64,000 nt of DNA from Tritrichomonas musculus (lineage: Eukaryota; Parabasalia; Tritrichomonadida; Tritrichomonadidae): positions 434,001 through 498,000 of the forward strand of contig JAPFFF010000036.1 of the NCBI GenBank assembly GCA_039105265.1, in the 5' to 3' direction. Shown piece after piece: positions 20,181 to 29,939 of the stretch; position 1 is the first letter of the stretch; each line of letters opens with the position of its first letter. Under the pieces are notes generated by a model, which saw nothing but the letters and a program-made list of their open reading frames with translations, did not search any database and was not told the origin of the DNA. The position numbers and the translations under genes are program-made.

Positions 20181-22904
20181 ATGCTGGTTGAACCTATAGA
20201 CATAACCAAGTATAACATTTTGGAAAAGATTTCTATATACCAAGTTAGCACTGTTTATAAGATCAAAGATAAAATAACAGGAAAAAATTTTGCAGCAAAA
20301 ATTTATAATGAATCATCCAAAAAATCCGAAAAAGAAAATTTATCCTTTAAAAATGAATTGAAAATTATGACAATGATGAGTCATCCAAATATTATTAAAT
20401 TTATAGGATATAGTCCTATCGATTTTAAAAAAAAGAAGAAAGCTGTTATTATAACAGAATTTCTTCCAGATCAAACTTTAGCTGATACCATAGAAAAAGA
20501 ATCAAAAGGTTTGGCTCCAAGTTTTTGGGATGAGACTTATAAATTAATCATCATTTATGGGTTAGCCAAAACAATGGCATATTTACATGAACATGGCATT
20601 ATATATCGCGATTTAAATCCATCTAATATTTATTTAGATGAATTTTTGGGTCCAGTAATTTCAAATTTTGAATTGGCAGCAGAAATTGATTCAAAAGAAC
20701 CAAAAATACTATTTGGAGGAACACCCTCTTATGCAGCACCTGAAATATTTAGTGACTTACCATATACTCCTGCTAGCGATGTATATGCTTTTGGAATGAT
20801 CGTATTTGAAATCATTTCAGGGGAAAAACCATTTAAAAACGCGACATTGTACTCTTTTGTAACTTCTATTATATCAGGATTAAGACCTGATTTTCCTAAA
20901 GAAATTCCAAATGTGTATCAAATTCTAATTTCAAGTTGCTGGGATCAAGATCCTGAAAGCAGACCAACTTTTAATGAAATTGCAGATGTTTTAAAAAATA
21001 ATAGAGGATTCATTACTGATTTAATCGATGAAAAAAAATATCAAGAATATATCAATAACTTCGGTAGTTTCAAACATAATGAACAAAAAAATGAAACATT
21101 AAGACGTAGAAATACGACAAAAGAATATACTAAACCTTTGGAAGGTTTAGAAGATCAAAAACAAAAAGTCGGAGTTCAAGATCGAGTCGCGATGTACAAT
21201 AAAATTAAAGTAATGGGTGCGCCTGCAGCACCACCGGCACCAACAACAGTACATACAACTGCACAAGTAAAAAGTAATTCGAATGAAGATAATAAATCAG
21301 GTTTAATTCATAGTCCAAATATAGCACCAGGAATCTCAGAAAAGAAAGCGATCTTTGAAAGTAGATCAGGAGATTTGACAAACAATGAACCTAAACAAGA
21401 ACCAAAATTTGGTTTAAGAGCAAACAACAATCCTAATTCAAAAGCAACTGCAAATCGTTCTGCTATTCAATCTCAAATTGTAACTTCAAACAATAAAATT
21501 GTGCCTAATGACAATAACAATAGTAACAATAAATCCAGAGAAGTTCCATTAATATCTTCAACTAATGATAATCAAAAGAACAAAGAAAAAGAAACTCCAT
21601 CAACAAGCAATCGAAATTCAGGTAATTCTAATAAATACAAAGAATCATTAAACCAAAAGATTGCTATGTTTAATAATTCACCAAACAACTCTTCTAATAA
21701 TATCACATTTAATATCAAGAAAGAAGAACCAAAGAAATCTGAACCAAAGAAATCTGAACCGAAGAAAGAAGAACCAAAGAAATCTGAACCAAAGAAAGAA
21801 GAACCAAAGAAATCTGAACCGAAGAAAGAAGAACCAAAGAAAGAAGATCCGAAAAAATCTGAACCAAATAAAGTAGAATCAAAAAAAGAAGGACAAGATG
21901 AAAACAAATATTTAGATTTAAATAATTATGAAATTGGAATGAAAGTCGGTCAAGGGGGATTTGGAAAAGTGTATTGTTGTCAAAATAAAAAAACAGGCGA
22001 AAAATATGCAGCAAAAGTATCGAAATCATTGATCAAAGAAGAAGATAAAAACGCAATGTTAAACATATATCGAGAAGTCAATATTATGGCAAGCATAAGT
22101 CATCCTGCTGTCTTGAAATTTATTGGATATAGTCCAGTTAATTTTAATGGTAAGAAAAAGCCAGTTATCATTAATGAATTTGCACCGAATGGTTCATTAA
22201 AACACATTATATTTCAAGAATCGAAAGGCAAGAAGATTCAAGGATGGGATGCCACCAAGAAATTAATAAATGTATATGGAATTGCAGCAGGAATGGCATT
22301 TTTACATTTAAATCGTGTTGTTCATCGAGATCTCAAACCAGAAAATATTCTTTTGGATGATTATCTATTTCCAAAAATATCAGATTTTGGATTAGCGAAA
22401 CAAATTCATGAGAATGAACAAAGTGTCACAATGGAATCACAAGCTGGCTTTAAAGGAACTTTATTATATATGCCTCCAGAATTATATGATGATAATAAGG
22501 CGTATTCCGAAGCTAGCGACGTGTATTCATTTGGTATCATTTTATATGAATTATATAGTGGCCTTTTCATATTTAAAGGAAATATATATATACTTCCAAA
22601 TCAAATTCATGAAGGATGGAGACCTGACATTAAAAAACAAGTTCCTGAAGCTTATAAAGATTTGATTGTAAAATGTTGGAGTCAAAATCCAAGTGACAGA
22701 CTAACTTTTCAGGAAATTGTTGACTTATTAGAAAATGATTCATCGTTCTTAACAAATGATGTTAACAAAGAAGATTTTCGAAAATATGTTGATTTCATCA
22801 AACATAGTCAATCTTCATATGATAAAGGAAAGAAGATCATTGAATTGAAAGGACCATCATTCCAGAAAGTATCAATCAATCAAAATGATGAATCAGAAGA
22901 ATAA
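20181..22904 (+). CDS. Tandem pseudokinase-kinase protein, 907 residues (inverted copy)
   Basis: Near-identical to the 947-residue protein at 12208-15051 over both kinase domains and the linker. The pseudokinase domain carries the same YRDLNPSN and NFE replacements. The second domain has the full active-kinase motif set. The 40-residue length difference equals exactly eight 5-residue KK[ES]EP units (10 here against 18 there), so it comes from minisatellite length change. The few substitutions seen elsewhere are minor (for example KHIIF against KDIIF, VVHRD against VIHRD). The gene is in the opposite orientation to its twin, and upstream and downstream flanks are also shared, so a segment of roughly 3.3 kb was duplicated with inversion. 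Upstream regulatory sequence is displaced by the 340-bp MITE. Confidence 0.9.
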   Translation: MLVEPIDITKYNILEKISIYQVSTVYKIKDKITGKNFAAKIYNESSKKSEKENLSFKNELKIMTMMSHPNIIKFIGYSPIDFKKKKKAVIITEFLPDQTLADTIEKESKGLAPSFWDETYKLIIIYGLAKTMAYLHEHGIIYRDLNPSNIYLDEFLGPVISNFELAAEIDSKEPKILFGGTPSYAAPEIFSDLPYTPASDVYAFGMIVFEIISGEKPFKNATLYSFVTSIISGLRPDFPKEIPNVYQILISSCWDQDPESRPTFNEIADVLKNNRGFITDLIDEKKYQEYINNFGSFKHNEQKNETLRRRNTTKEYTKPLEGLEDQKQKVGVQDRVAMYNKIKVMGAPAAPPAPTTVHTTAQVKSNSNEDNKSGLIHSPNIAPGISEKKAIFESRSGDLTNNEPKQEPKFGLRANNNPNSKATANRSAIQSQIVTSNNKIVPNDNNNSNNKSREVPLISSTNDNQKNKEKETPSTSNRNSGNSNKYKESLNQKIAMFNNSPNNSSNNITFNIKKEEPKKSEPKKSEPKKEEPKKSEPKKEEPKKSEPKKEEPKKEDPKKSEPNKVESKKEGQDENKYLDLNNYEIGMKVGQGGFGKVYCCQNKKTGEKYAAKVSKSLIKEEDKNAMLNIYREVNIMASISHPAVLKFIGYSPVNFNGKKKPVIINEFAPNGSLKHIIFQESKGKKIQGWDATKKLINVYGIAAGMAFLHLNRVVHRDLKPENILLDDYLFPKISDFGLAKQIHENEQSVTMESQAGFKGTLLYMPPELYDDNKAYSEASDVYSFGIILYELYSGLFIFKGNIYILPNQIHEGWRPDIKKQVPEAYKDLIVKCWSQNPSDRLTFQEIVDLLENDSSFLTNDVNKEDFRKYVDFIKHSQSSYDKGKKIIELKGPSFQKVSINQNDESEE

Positions 22905-23596
22905 ATCTAAAATTAATTCTTTTATAAATGAATTTCTAAAAATATTTTCATTTTCAATTTTGAATTTTATATACGTTTGCCACCAATCAAAATTATGGAA
23001 TGTAGATTCTATTTATTTCTTTTATTTCTTCTTTTTCTGCTAATTCTATAAAAATTTGCTTAAAATTAAATTCAATACTGATTTGCGACAAATTCAATGA
23101 TAGATATCAATTCTATTCAAAATGTCACAAATCAGTATTGAATTAATATTAAAGAAAAATATTATTTATTTATAAACCTTGTTCAAAAAACATTACCTCC
23201 CTCTCAATTTAAAATAATCATATCTTTATATTTTAAATATGAATTACTTTTTTATAATTTAATTAATAATATTATAATTATATAAAATATTATTACAGAA
23301 GAATAATGCAATTAAATTGTTTGATAAAAAAGATAAAATGATTTAAAATTTGAAATGGAGGTAAAGTTTTTTGAACTCAGTTTAAATAAATAATATTTAT
23401 TTATTTCATATTTTATCAAATAACTGTTAAACTCAAATGTTACTAAAAGAAGTATTTAAAATTACTTATTGAAACAAATAACATTTTAAATATTCATATA
23501 AATATCATTTTAAAATTATTAATTTTTTTTTAAAAAAAGATTAACATCAATATAAGTTTACAATGAGTAATATCATTTGAGTGCAAAAAAGACATC
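22905..23596. other. 3' flank of the inverted kinase copy
   Basis: Bases 22905-23160 are homologous to the 3' flank of the 12208 gene, including the palindrome at 23069-23144. After about 23160 the homology ends and the sequence is AT-rich without features. Confidence 0.55.
23069..23144. repeat. 76-bp palindrome in the 3' flank of the inverted kinase copy
   Basis: AATTCAATACTGATTTGCGA and CACAAATCAGTATTGAATT form the stem. It corresponds to 11965-12040. Confidence 0.65.
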
Positions 23597-23900
23597 CCTG
23601 TTGCAATTCAATATACATTTATTTAATTTTTTGGTAACATCCTATCCTTGAATCTTCTTACTTTTCGATACTTGAAATCTAACTTTCTTTAATGAGCCAT
23701 TTGCCACAATCCCATTAATGATAACTGTTTTTTCTTATCAGTAAAATCAACTGGATATCCAGTAAAATTCGCCAAAGATTGATGATTTATCCTTGTAGAA
23801 ATATTTGAATCTATAGTCCATCATTTCATTGTCTATTTTACTTCTTCATCAATTAGCTTTACGAGATTAATGCTGTTTCCTTATTAATCCTTGAAGATGA
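23597..23900 (-). pseudogene. Decayed fragment of a kinase domain
   Basis: On the minus strand this stretch aligns at the DNA level with the kinase segment running from the helix C region through the ATKKLINVYGIAAG stretch of the second kinase domain. The alignment has several frame breaks and stops. It lies next to the inverted kinase copy and looks like an old member of the same cluster. Confidence 0.7.
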
Positions 23901-24103
23901 TAAATATGAATAAACAAAAATGCAATTCAATAAATGATGATAATCTTTAAAGATTTTTATTTAAAAATAATATCATTAATCAAAATTTTTTTAAAATTGC
24001 AAATTTCTGGCTGTTAGCTACAAGTTTTAATTTTTTCTTGCAATGTAATATCCAGAAAAAAAGGTCAAAAACAATAATGCCTGTAAATGTTAAATATAAA
24101 AAT

Positions 24104-25105
24104 TTATTCAGCTAGATGGAGTAATTTGATAGCATTCTTGCTTGCAAATTTTTCTTTGTCTTCATCTGACATTGGCGAATTTTCAAGGAATTGACGAGCA
24201 TCATTTTCTGGAATATAAGGAAAATCAGCAGAAAATAACAAATGGTCAATTCCAAGTTTTTTAATACAAAATTCAAGGCTGTCATAATCATAAACTCCGC
24301 TTGGTGTGACATAGACATTTCTTTTGTAGTAAAAAGAGAATTTTTCTTTAAGTCCTGTAATTGATGGGATTAACATTTGATCGAGACGAGGCAAATAATA
24401 AGGAACAATTTCTCCCCAATGACCTGAAATGACTTTCAAAGTTGGAAACTTTTCAAAGACGCCGGCAAGGATCATACGAATTACTTGCATACCTGCTTCG
24501 AGGTGCCATCCAAATCCATATGTGCTCAAAATTGTGTTAACTTGATCATTTAAGCCTGTATAATAGGCTTTGATGACGTCAGGAGAAGTAAAGTTGGGAT
24601 GAATATAGATTGGAAGATCAAATTCTGTTAATACTTCCCAAATTGGGTAATAACACTTATCATCAAGATAAACATTGCCTGTTTGTGGACGTCCTGATAA
24701 AAGTACACCTACAAATCCTAATTCTTTAATGGTTCGGCGTAATTCTTGAGATGCAGCAATTGGATCAGACCAGGGAAGTGTTGCAAAGGCTCTAAATCGA
24801 TCAGGATGGCTTTTCACTGCTTGTGCTAATATATCATTAGCAGTTCTTGAAAGATCAATGGCTTTTGGCCCAGGGATCCATTGAGTGGCATTTGTATATG
24901 ATAATATTTCCATAGTTATTCCATTATTATCCATTTCTTTAATACGTCTTTCACCTAATTCAAATAAATCTATATTTGATGGTGCAACATCTTTAGGTGG
25001 ATTTAAAAAAAGCTGACTATATGGATAGTTTTCTTGGACAATTTTTCCTGAAGCTGCTCCGATTGCTTTATCAAGGATATGCTCTTCTAATGCGATAATT
25101 TTCAT
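24104..25105 (-). CDS. Amidohydrolase-2 family metal-dependent decarboxylase/hydrolase, 333 residues
   Basis: Single-domain TIM-barrel protein of the amidohydrolase-2 (ACMSD/gamma-resorcylate decarboxylase-like) family. The N-terminus has the ALEEH motif, in which E7 and H9 fit the metal ligands of gamma-resorcylate decarboxylases. Further conserved positions are H in IYIHPN, H in SGHWGE and D in FSADFPY. Length is normal for the family. These enzymes decarboxylate or hydrolyse small aromatic or related acids; the substrate cannot be told here. The ATG at 25103-25105 is preceded by a TCATTTT initiator-like element. It is divergent from the NmrA-like gene at 25516. The family is common in bacteria and fungi, so lateral acquisition is plausible but untested. 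Confidence 0.88.
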   Translation of the reverse strand: MKIIALEEHILDKAIGAASGKIVQENYPYSQLFLNPPKDVAPSNIDLFELGERRIKEMDNNGITMEILSYTNATQWIPGPKAIDLSRTANDILAQAVKSHPDRFRAFATLPWSDPIAASQELRRTIKELGFVGVLLSGRPQTGNVYLDDKCYYPIWEVLTEFDLPIYIHPNFTSPDVIKAYYTGLNDQVNTILSTYGFGWHLEAGMQVIRMILAGVFEKFPTLKVISGHWGEIVPYYLPRLDQMLIPSITGLKEKFSFYYKRNVYVTPSGVYDYDSLEFCIKKLGIDHLLFSADFPYIPENDARQFLENSPMSDEDKEKFASKNAIKLLHLAE

Positions 25106-25107
25106 TA

Positions 25108-25114
25108 AAAATGA
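25108..25114 (-). promoter_or_regulatory. Initiator-like element (TCATTTT) of the amidohydrolase gene
   Basis: On the minus strand TCATTTT lies a few bases upstream of the ATG. It matches the trichomonad initiator consensus TCA(C/T)T(A/T), which overlaps the transcription start in Trichomonas vaginalis. Confidence 0.55.
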
Positions 25115-25507
25115 TATATTTCTAGCGGCATTTATTGATAGAAAATTTGAAATAGGTTTTCAAATTTTTTTATTGTTCCTAATAGTGATTAAATGCAATT
25201 ATATAATTAATCAGTTCGAAAAGATTTCCTTTTGCTATTTTTATATCAAATTCAGAGATATTAAATTTATTTATATAAAAATTTGACCTTTTTCCACCTT
25301 TTTTTAAAAATCCTTTCACAAAATTTGTTTTAATTAAAGAAAAGTATTCAATTTCTAAAAAAATCGTAAAAATTGAATAAAAATGTAAAATTGAAAAAAT
25401 GTGGAAAAACAACATAATAAAACTAAACATGGAATATTTTAGGTTTTCAATAGAAAAAAAATATTCAATATTTGAATTAAATATTCAAAAATTTATCGAC
25501 TTTTTTC

Positions 25508-25514
25508 TCATTTA
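25508..25514 (+). promoter_or_regulatory. Initiator-like element (TCATTTA) of the NmrA-like gene
   Basis: TCATTTA ends two bases before the ATG at 25516 and fits the trichomonad initiator consensus. With the element at 25108 it gives the divergent pair a roughly 400-base shared upstream region. Confidence 0.6.
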
Positions 25515-25515
25515 A

Positions 25516-26382
25516 ATGAGAGTTCTTGTTACATCGTCAACTGGTCTCACGGGTAAAGCTGTTACAAGAGTATTGAGCCATGCCGGTGCCACTGTTGTAG
25601 CCATGATCCATAGCGAATCTCATATTCAAGAAATGAAAGATCAGGGAGCAAAAGAAGTTGTCATTGCAGATGTCACCAATATTGATGATTTACGCAAAGC
25701 AATGTCTAACATTGACGCTGTTTATTACATCTGCCCCACGGCTTATCCAGAAGAGGCCAAAATTGGCCAATTAGCGATCAATGCAGCTAAAGAAGCCCAT
25801 ATAAAGAAATTTGTTTATCAATCAGTTGTCCATTCAATCGAACCATCCTTAACTCATCATCAACAGAAGCTACTTGTTGAACAATCGTTAATCAATTCTG
25901 GTTTAAATTATGTAATTCTTCAGCCAGCTCCATTTATGCAAAATATATTAAATGCACGTGATGCACTGGTCAAATCTCATGTTTTTGTTCAAAAGTTTTT
26001 CACAGATAAGAATAGTACAAATCTTATTAATTTGATTGATGTTAATGATTTTGCAGAAGCCGCATCCCATACTATTTTAAATGATGAATTCAATTTTTCG
26101 ACATTTGAAATTTGTGGTCCTAAAAATTTATCAGTTAAAGATATTCTGAATGATATGAAAAAAGTTCTCTCAACCGAAATTGAATTGAAATTCATCACTG
26201 ATGAAGAATTCACAAAAATGAGTGAAAGTCATCACGTATCAAAAGATAAAATATCTACACTTCTTTTAATGTTCAAGCATTACAATGAAGGGCATTTTTG
26301 TGGGAATGATTTTGCTTGTAGGCAAATCATTGGTCACAAACTAACAACTTTTGAAAATTTCTTACAAAAAGAACTAAAATAA
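25516..26382 (+). CDS. NmrA-like NAD(P)-binding reductase, 288 residues
   Basis: Atypical short-chain dehydrogenase of the NmrA/quinone-oxidoreductase-2-like group. The N-terminal Rossmann motif is VTSSTGLTGKAV (residues 4-15), followed by IADVTNIDDLRKAM and IDAVYYICP, the usual second strand and NAD(P)-contact region. VYQSVVHS and the HHQQK segment occupy the position of the active site, and the NYVILQPAPFMQN segment is typical of NmrA-like proteins. Expected role: NAD(P)H-dependent reduction of a small electrophile or quinone, or redox sensing; the substrate is unknown. The start is fixed by the initiator-like TCATTTA directly before the ATG. The divergent neighbour is an amidohydrolase, so the pair may act on related small molecules, which is inference only. 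Confidence 0.85.
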   Translation: MRVLVTSSTGLTGKAVTRVLSHAGATVVAMIHSESHIQEMKDQGAKEVVIADVTNIDDLRKAMSNIDAVYYICPTAYPEEAKIGQLAINAAKEAHIKKFVYQSVVHSIEPSLTHHQQKLLVEQSLINSGLNYVILQPAPFMQNILNARDALVKSHVFVQKFFTDKNSTNLINLIDVNDFAEAASHTILNDEFNFSTFEICGPKNLSVKDILNDMKKVLSTEIELKFITDEEFTKMSESHHVSKDKISTLLLMFKHYNEGHFCGNDFACRQIIGHKLTTFENFLQKELK

Positions 26383-26482
26383 TAATAAAAAAATATTTTT
26401 ATTCATATAAAATACAAACGTTTTAACTGATATATTTCAAATTGTTTAAAACTTTAAAGTAGGAATCTAAAATCTAAATAAT

Positions 26483-26674
26483 TTGTACCTTAAGGTATTC
26501 AAGTCCAGTAAGTTAAGAAATTTCAATAATTTTGTGATACATTATGAGAATCAAAATACAATTTATCAGTCAATATTGAATAATTTTGATAACGGTGGCA
26601 CTTTTTTCGATAAGATCGTTGACAAAGTTGACGTCGTTATTTCAATGTTAACAATCAACGAAATTTTTCGTTGA
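26483..26674 (+). pseudogene. Possible remnant of an NmrA-like reductase
   Basis: A short frame ending in a segment (FFDKIVDKVDVVISMLTI) that resembles the DvvIS strand of NmrA/isoflavone-reductase-like proteins. It has no recognisable N-terminal dinucleotide motif and stops early. It lies just downstream of the intact NmrA-like gene. The assignment is tentative. Confidence 0.25.
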
Positions 26675-26689
26675 AATTGACCTATATTC

Positions 26690-27000
26690 ACTCCAATTGG
26701 TCTTGAAGGTGAAAAAATTGGCCTTTGTTCAATTTATATTTTTTTAATTGATGAAAACAAAAGTGTCTGCTTATCATCCAATTATTTCCTTGAGCCACTT
26801 ACAGAAGGGCGCCCCAAATGGAGCACTATTCAATACGACACATTCACTCTTCCAAAAGGTCTCCATTCGTTCCATGTTTCTGTTACAAAAAACGCGCAAA
26901 CAGACGGACCAAGCATCGATTATATAACATTCAATTTTTCTGAAATCTCGGAGAATCAAATTGATACATAAATTGTGCCTGAGAATGACTTTTCACACGG
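26690..27000 (+). pseudogene. Fragment of the CBM-phosphatase gene
   Basis: About 300 bases match, inverted, the part of the 37592-39085 gene that encodes residues from SHPIGLEGEKI to IVPENDFH (38510-38830). Shared strings include CACTTACAGAAGGGCGCCCC and AACGCGCAAACAGACGGACC. The fragment is broken by stops and lacks both the start and the phosphatase domain. It shows that part of the gene was copied about 11 kb away. Confidence 0.85.
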
Positions 27001-27820
27001 CCTGTTAGGAAGTTTTTTTCTTGATATTAACCTCAAAATGAAGTACGTTTTAGAACAGGATTTATGACATCACCAATAATTGTTTTATTTGAAAAACTCA
27101 AGCAAGTTTGTCAACAATTCTAATATTAAATGTTTTTTTTTTTTTGAATGAAAACACCTAAATTCTCAGCTAGCTTTTATATATAATTCATCGAAGTAAA
27201 ATCATTTGTTGAATTATATTGGTCGATGTAAAAGCATAACTATTGAAAATCATTTCTTCTTCATTGGTAGCCAAATTTATATTTAAATATGTTGTCGAAA
27301 ACAACTTCCAGGATTACTTAAGAAAAAGGTCTTATGCAGTAATTATCCTGATAAATCTTATTCAAATTTTCTTAATTTAGCAAGTATACATTAGCAGAAC
27401 AATATAAACTTCCTAAAAACGGTGCTATTCGTAAATACAAAAAATTGCTTTTTAATGTATCATGAAAAAGTTCAGTTTTTTATTTATTTTCCAAAATATG
27501 CTAATGCTAATGTTGTTCGTATTTCAATTTCAATAAGTATAATTGTTGATGATTTATTTGATAAATATAAACCTAATACATCATCAAAGTTTTAAAGATT
27601 TGATTTTCAACCAACAAACTTTTTGAATGTTATTAAATCAAGATATGCCAAATAATTTTTCTTTTTTGAAAAAGCAATTTTAAAAAGTAATTTTAAGTAA
27701 AAATTCTTTTTATTAAATAATTTATTAAATTAGCCAAGAAATCATTTAATTTCATAATTCTTGTATAAATCAATTTGTACGATTTATTGCTAGAGATAAT
27801 TATTTTTAATGAAATATGAT
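27001..27820. other. Non-coding AT-rich stretch
   Basis: No gene supported. Bases 27625-27745 (AAATCAAGATATGCCAAATA ... TTTATTAAATTAGCCAAG) recur at about 30435-30565. A CAAACTTTTTGAATG word lies at about 27615. Confidence 0.45.
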
Positions 27821-29770
27821 TTATAAATTGTAATATTCTTCTTTTGAAATTGCATTGGTACTATCCAGACCTTTATAATATAGTGTAGAAAGAGTACAAT
27901 TCCAAAGCTCATCATCTGAATAACAATTTCCTGATTTTGTAGAACCAGAATGTTCCGAATCATCAGTCCATTTCGAATACGAAATTTCGTTGTTTTGAAT
28001 AATTCTTTTTCTCTTTTCACATTCAGTTTTGGTTTCAATATAGTAATCTGTCCCAGAAGTCCATTTAGCCCACATAAACCATTTTCTATAATGAGTGGTC
28101 CAGATTCGCTCTTTAGTAACTTTTCTCCTATATTCCATTTCGACTTTAGGTTTTTGACTTTTTTCTATTTCTTTTCTAAGCCTTTCTTCAGCTTCACGTT
28201 GTTTTCTTTCTTGTTCTTTCAATTCTTTTTTATGCCTTTCTTCAGCTTCTTGCTCTCTTCTTCTTTGTTCTCTTTTTTCTTTTTCTCTCAATTGTGCCAT
28301 TTCTTTTCTATGCTTTTCCTCAGCTTCACGTTGTTTTCTTTCTTGTTCTTTTGCATTTTCTTTCATTTTTTCAAGATCTTTGATTGACTGTGTAACCCAA
28401 TCATTGAATTGACTGCTAATATCGATTTCTTTGTCATATTTATCCATGTTATCGACATCTGATTTAAATTTAGAGAAAAATTCAATGATATTACTTGCAA
28501 AATCGTTTTGATTCTTTATTATTTTGCTTTTAATTGTGTTCATGTCTTTAATTAATTTATCAAATTCTTCTTGCTTTTTTAAATCAATGAAGTGAGAACT
28601 AATTTTTTCAGTGATTGATTTCACCTGATTTTTAATTCTTTTTTCTTTAAGCTCTCTGATTGATTGTTGAGCCCAGTCTTGAATTTGCTTAACTATTGAT
28701 GATTCTTCAGAATCTGATTTTAAAACTTTATCAATAAAACGATCAAAAACTTCGAATTCAGTTAAACTCTTCATATCATCATTATATTTATCATAATCAG
28801 GGATATTAATTTTGATAATTTTTGGAAATTCATTAGCTTTTTTAACTTGAGAATTTTTAATTTTTTCCATTCTTTCAATCCATTTTTTAATTTCTTCCAA
28901 CTTCTCTTCTTTTCTAAATTGCATATTTATTTTATCAGTAACATTTTTAATTTCATCGGATGCTTTTTTGTCATAAATTTTTTTCAGATTTTTTATTGTT
29001 AATTCGGCTGTTTCACTTAATGCAATTTGATGTTCTGGATTAACAATTGGATCTTTTTTCAAAAAGGAAATTAGACGATCATGATCTTGAAAATTGTATT
29101 CTTTACCAACATCACTTCTTGGTGGCCTTGGAAAGACAAAAATACGATCTTTATTGTTCGAGAAAAACATAGCCATATCTTTCAATTCTTCTGATGGATT
29201 GTCGTTAATTATTTCAGCATAATTTTCTCCTGTTGTTTCATTATCACCTTGTGTAATGACAAGTCCAATTCCATTTTTAAGCTGATTTTTGTTAATAAAT
29301 ATTTTTTCAAGTCTTTTGATGCTATTACATATTGATTTTGCACGATTTTCGGTTTCACCATTTGTGGCAACAAGCAATATTTTAAACTTATTATTGTCTG
29401 AAAAAAGGCAATCGATGGCGAATGCATTAACGATTTCTTGGAGAAATCCTTCTGTATCTTCGAATCCAGGACAATCACAAAAAACCATACACTCATCACT
29501 GGAATCAATACCTGGGTCACGTGTACCTGATATGTTACCTGAAACAACTCCTTTCCCATCAAGTATTGGCTTACCTCCTTTTCCTGATATAATTGTTAAT
29601 TTTCCATTTGATGATAAAGCATTTGTAAGTGAACTTTTACCTGCTCCTGTTGTTCCCATTAAAATAACTCGAATTTTATCGTTTTTTGTTATGCTTTCCG
29701 TTTTTTGCACAACATCTTTGATCAATTTGTTTATTTTCTCAACTTCTTCTTTGCTAAGCAAATCGCTCAT
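27821..29770 (-). CDS. AIG1/TRAFAC-class GTPase with coiled-coil tail, 649 residues
   Basis: N-terminal P-loop GTPase of the AIG1/Toc34-like type. The G1 motif GTTGAGKSSLTNAL lies at about residues 39-52, with a switch/G2 region around the SGTRDPG threonine, G3 DCPGFED, and a likely G4 in LVITQGD. After the G domain come helical repeats with the recurring WxxQSIxxL pattern (two copies of about 90 residues), then a strongly charged coiled coil (about 470-540, ERKQREAEE repeats), and a tryptophan/tyrosine-rich C-terminal segment ending in KEEYYNL. Such GTPases are a large family in trichomonads, and their relatives assemble on membranes. The function here is not known. The start is supported by an initiator-like TCATTTT a few bases upstream, and a 37-bp inverted repeat begins 22 bases before the ATG. 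Confidence 0.88.
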   Translation of the reverse strand: MSDLLSKEEVEKINKLIKDVVQKTESITKNDKIRVILMGTTGAGKSSLTNALSSNGKLTIISGKGGKPILDGKGVVSGNISGTRDPGIDSSDECMVFCDCPGFEDTEGFLQEIVNAFAIDCLFSDNNKFKILLVATNGETENRAKSICNSIKRLEKIFINKNQLKNGIGLVITQGDNETTGENYAEIINDNPSEELKDMAMFFSNNKDRIFVFPRPPRSDVGKEYNFQDHDRLISFLKKDPIVNPEHQIALSETAELTIKNLKKIYDKKASDEIKNVTDKINMQFRKEEKLEEIKKWIERMEKIKNSQVKKANEFPKIIKINIPDYDKYNDDMKSLTEFEVFDRFIDKVLKSDSEESSIVKQIQDWAQQSIRELKEKRIKNQVKSITEKISSHFIDLKKQEEFDKLIKDMNTIKSKIIKNQNDFASNIIEFFSKFKSDVDNMDKYDKEIDISSQFNDWVTQSIKDLEKMKENAKEQERKQREAEEKHRKEMAQLREKEKREQRRREQEAEERHKKELKEQERKQREAEERLRKEIEKSQKPKVEMEYRRKVTKERIWTTHYRKWFMWAKWTSGTDYYIETKTECEKRKRIIQNNEISYSKWTDDSEHSGSTKSGNCYSDDELWNCTLSTLYYKGLDSTNAISKEEYYNL

Positions 29771-29775
29771 TTTAA

Positions 29776-29782
29776 AAAATGA
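29776..29782 (-). promoter_or_regulatory. Initiator-like element (TCATTTT) of the AIG1-like gene
   Basis: Minus-strand TCATTTT, six bases upstream of the start codon. It matches the trichomonad initiator consensus. Confidence 0.55.
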
Positions 29783-29791
29783 AGTGTTTTT

Positions 29792-29939
29792 ATTACATGA
29801 AGAATAAGACTCATTTTATAGCAAATTTCCAAACGTTTTTAATGTAATAGAGAGTGTCTTATTCTTTAGGTGACATATTTTTTAGGCGTTTTGTCATAAA
29901 AAAATTTGCCATAAAATGAGGCTTATTCTTCATGTAATA
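29792..29939. repeat. Long hairpin upstream of the AIG1-like gene
   Basis: The 37-base arm ATTACATGAAGAATAAGACT... (29792-29828) is repeated inverted at 29903-29939 with two mismatches, around a 74-base loop. The right arm, but not the left, is present again at about 32617, at the start of a duplicated segment. Confidence 0.75.
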
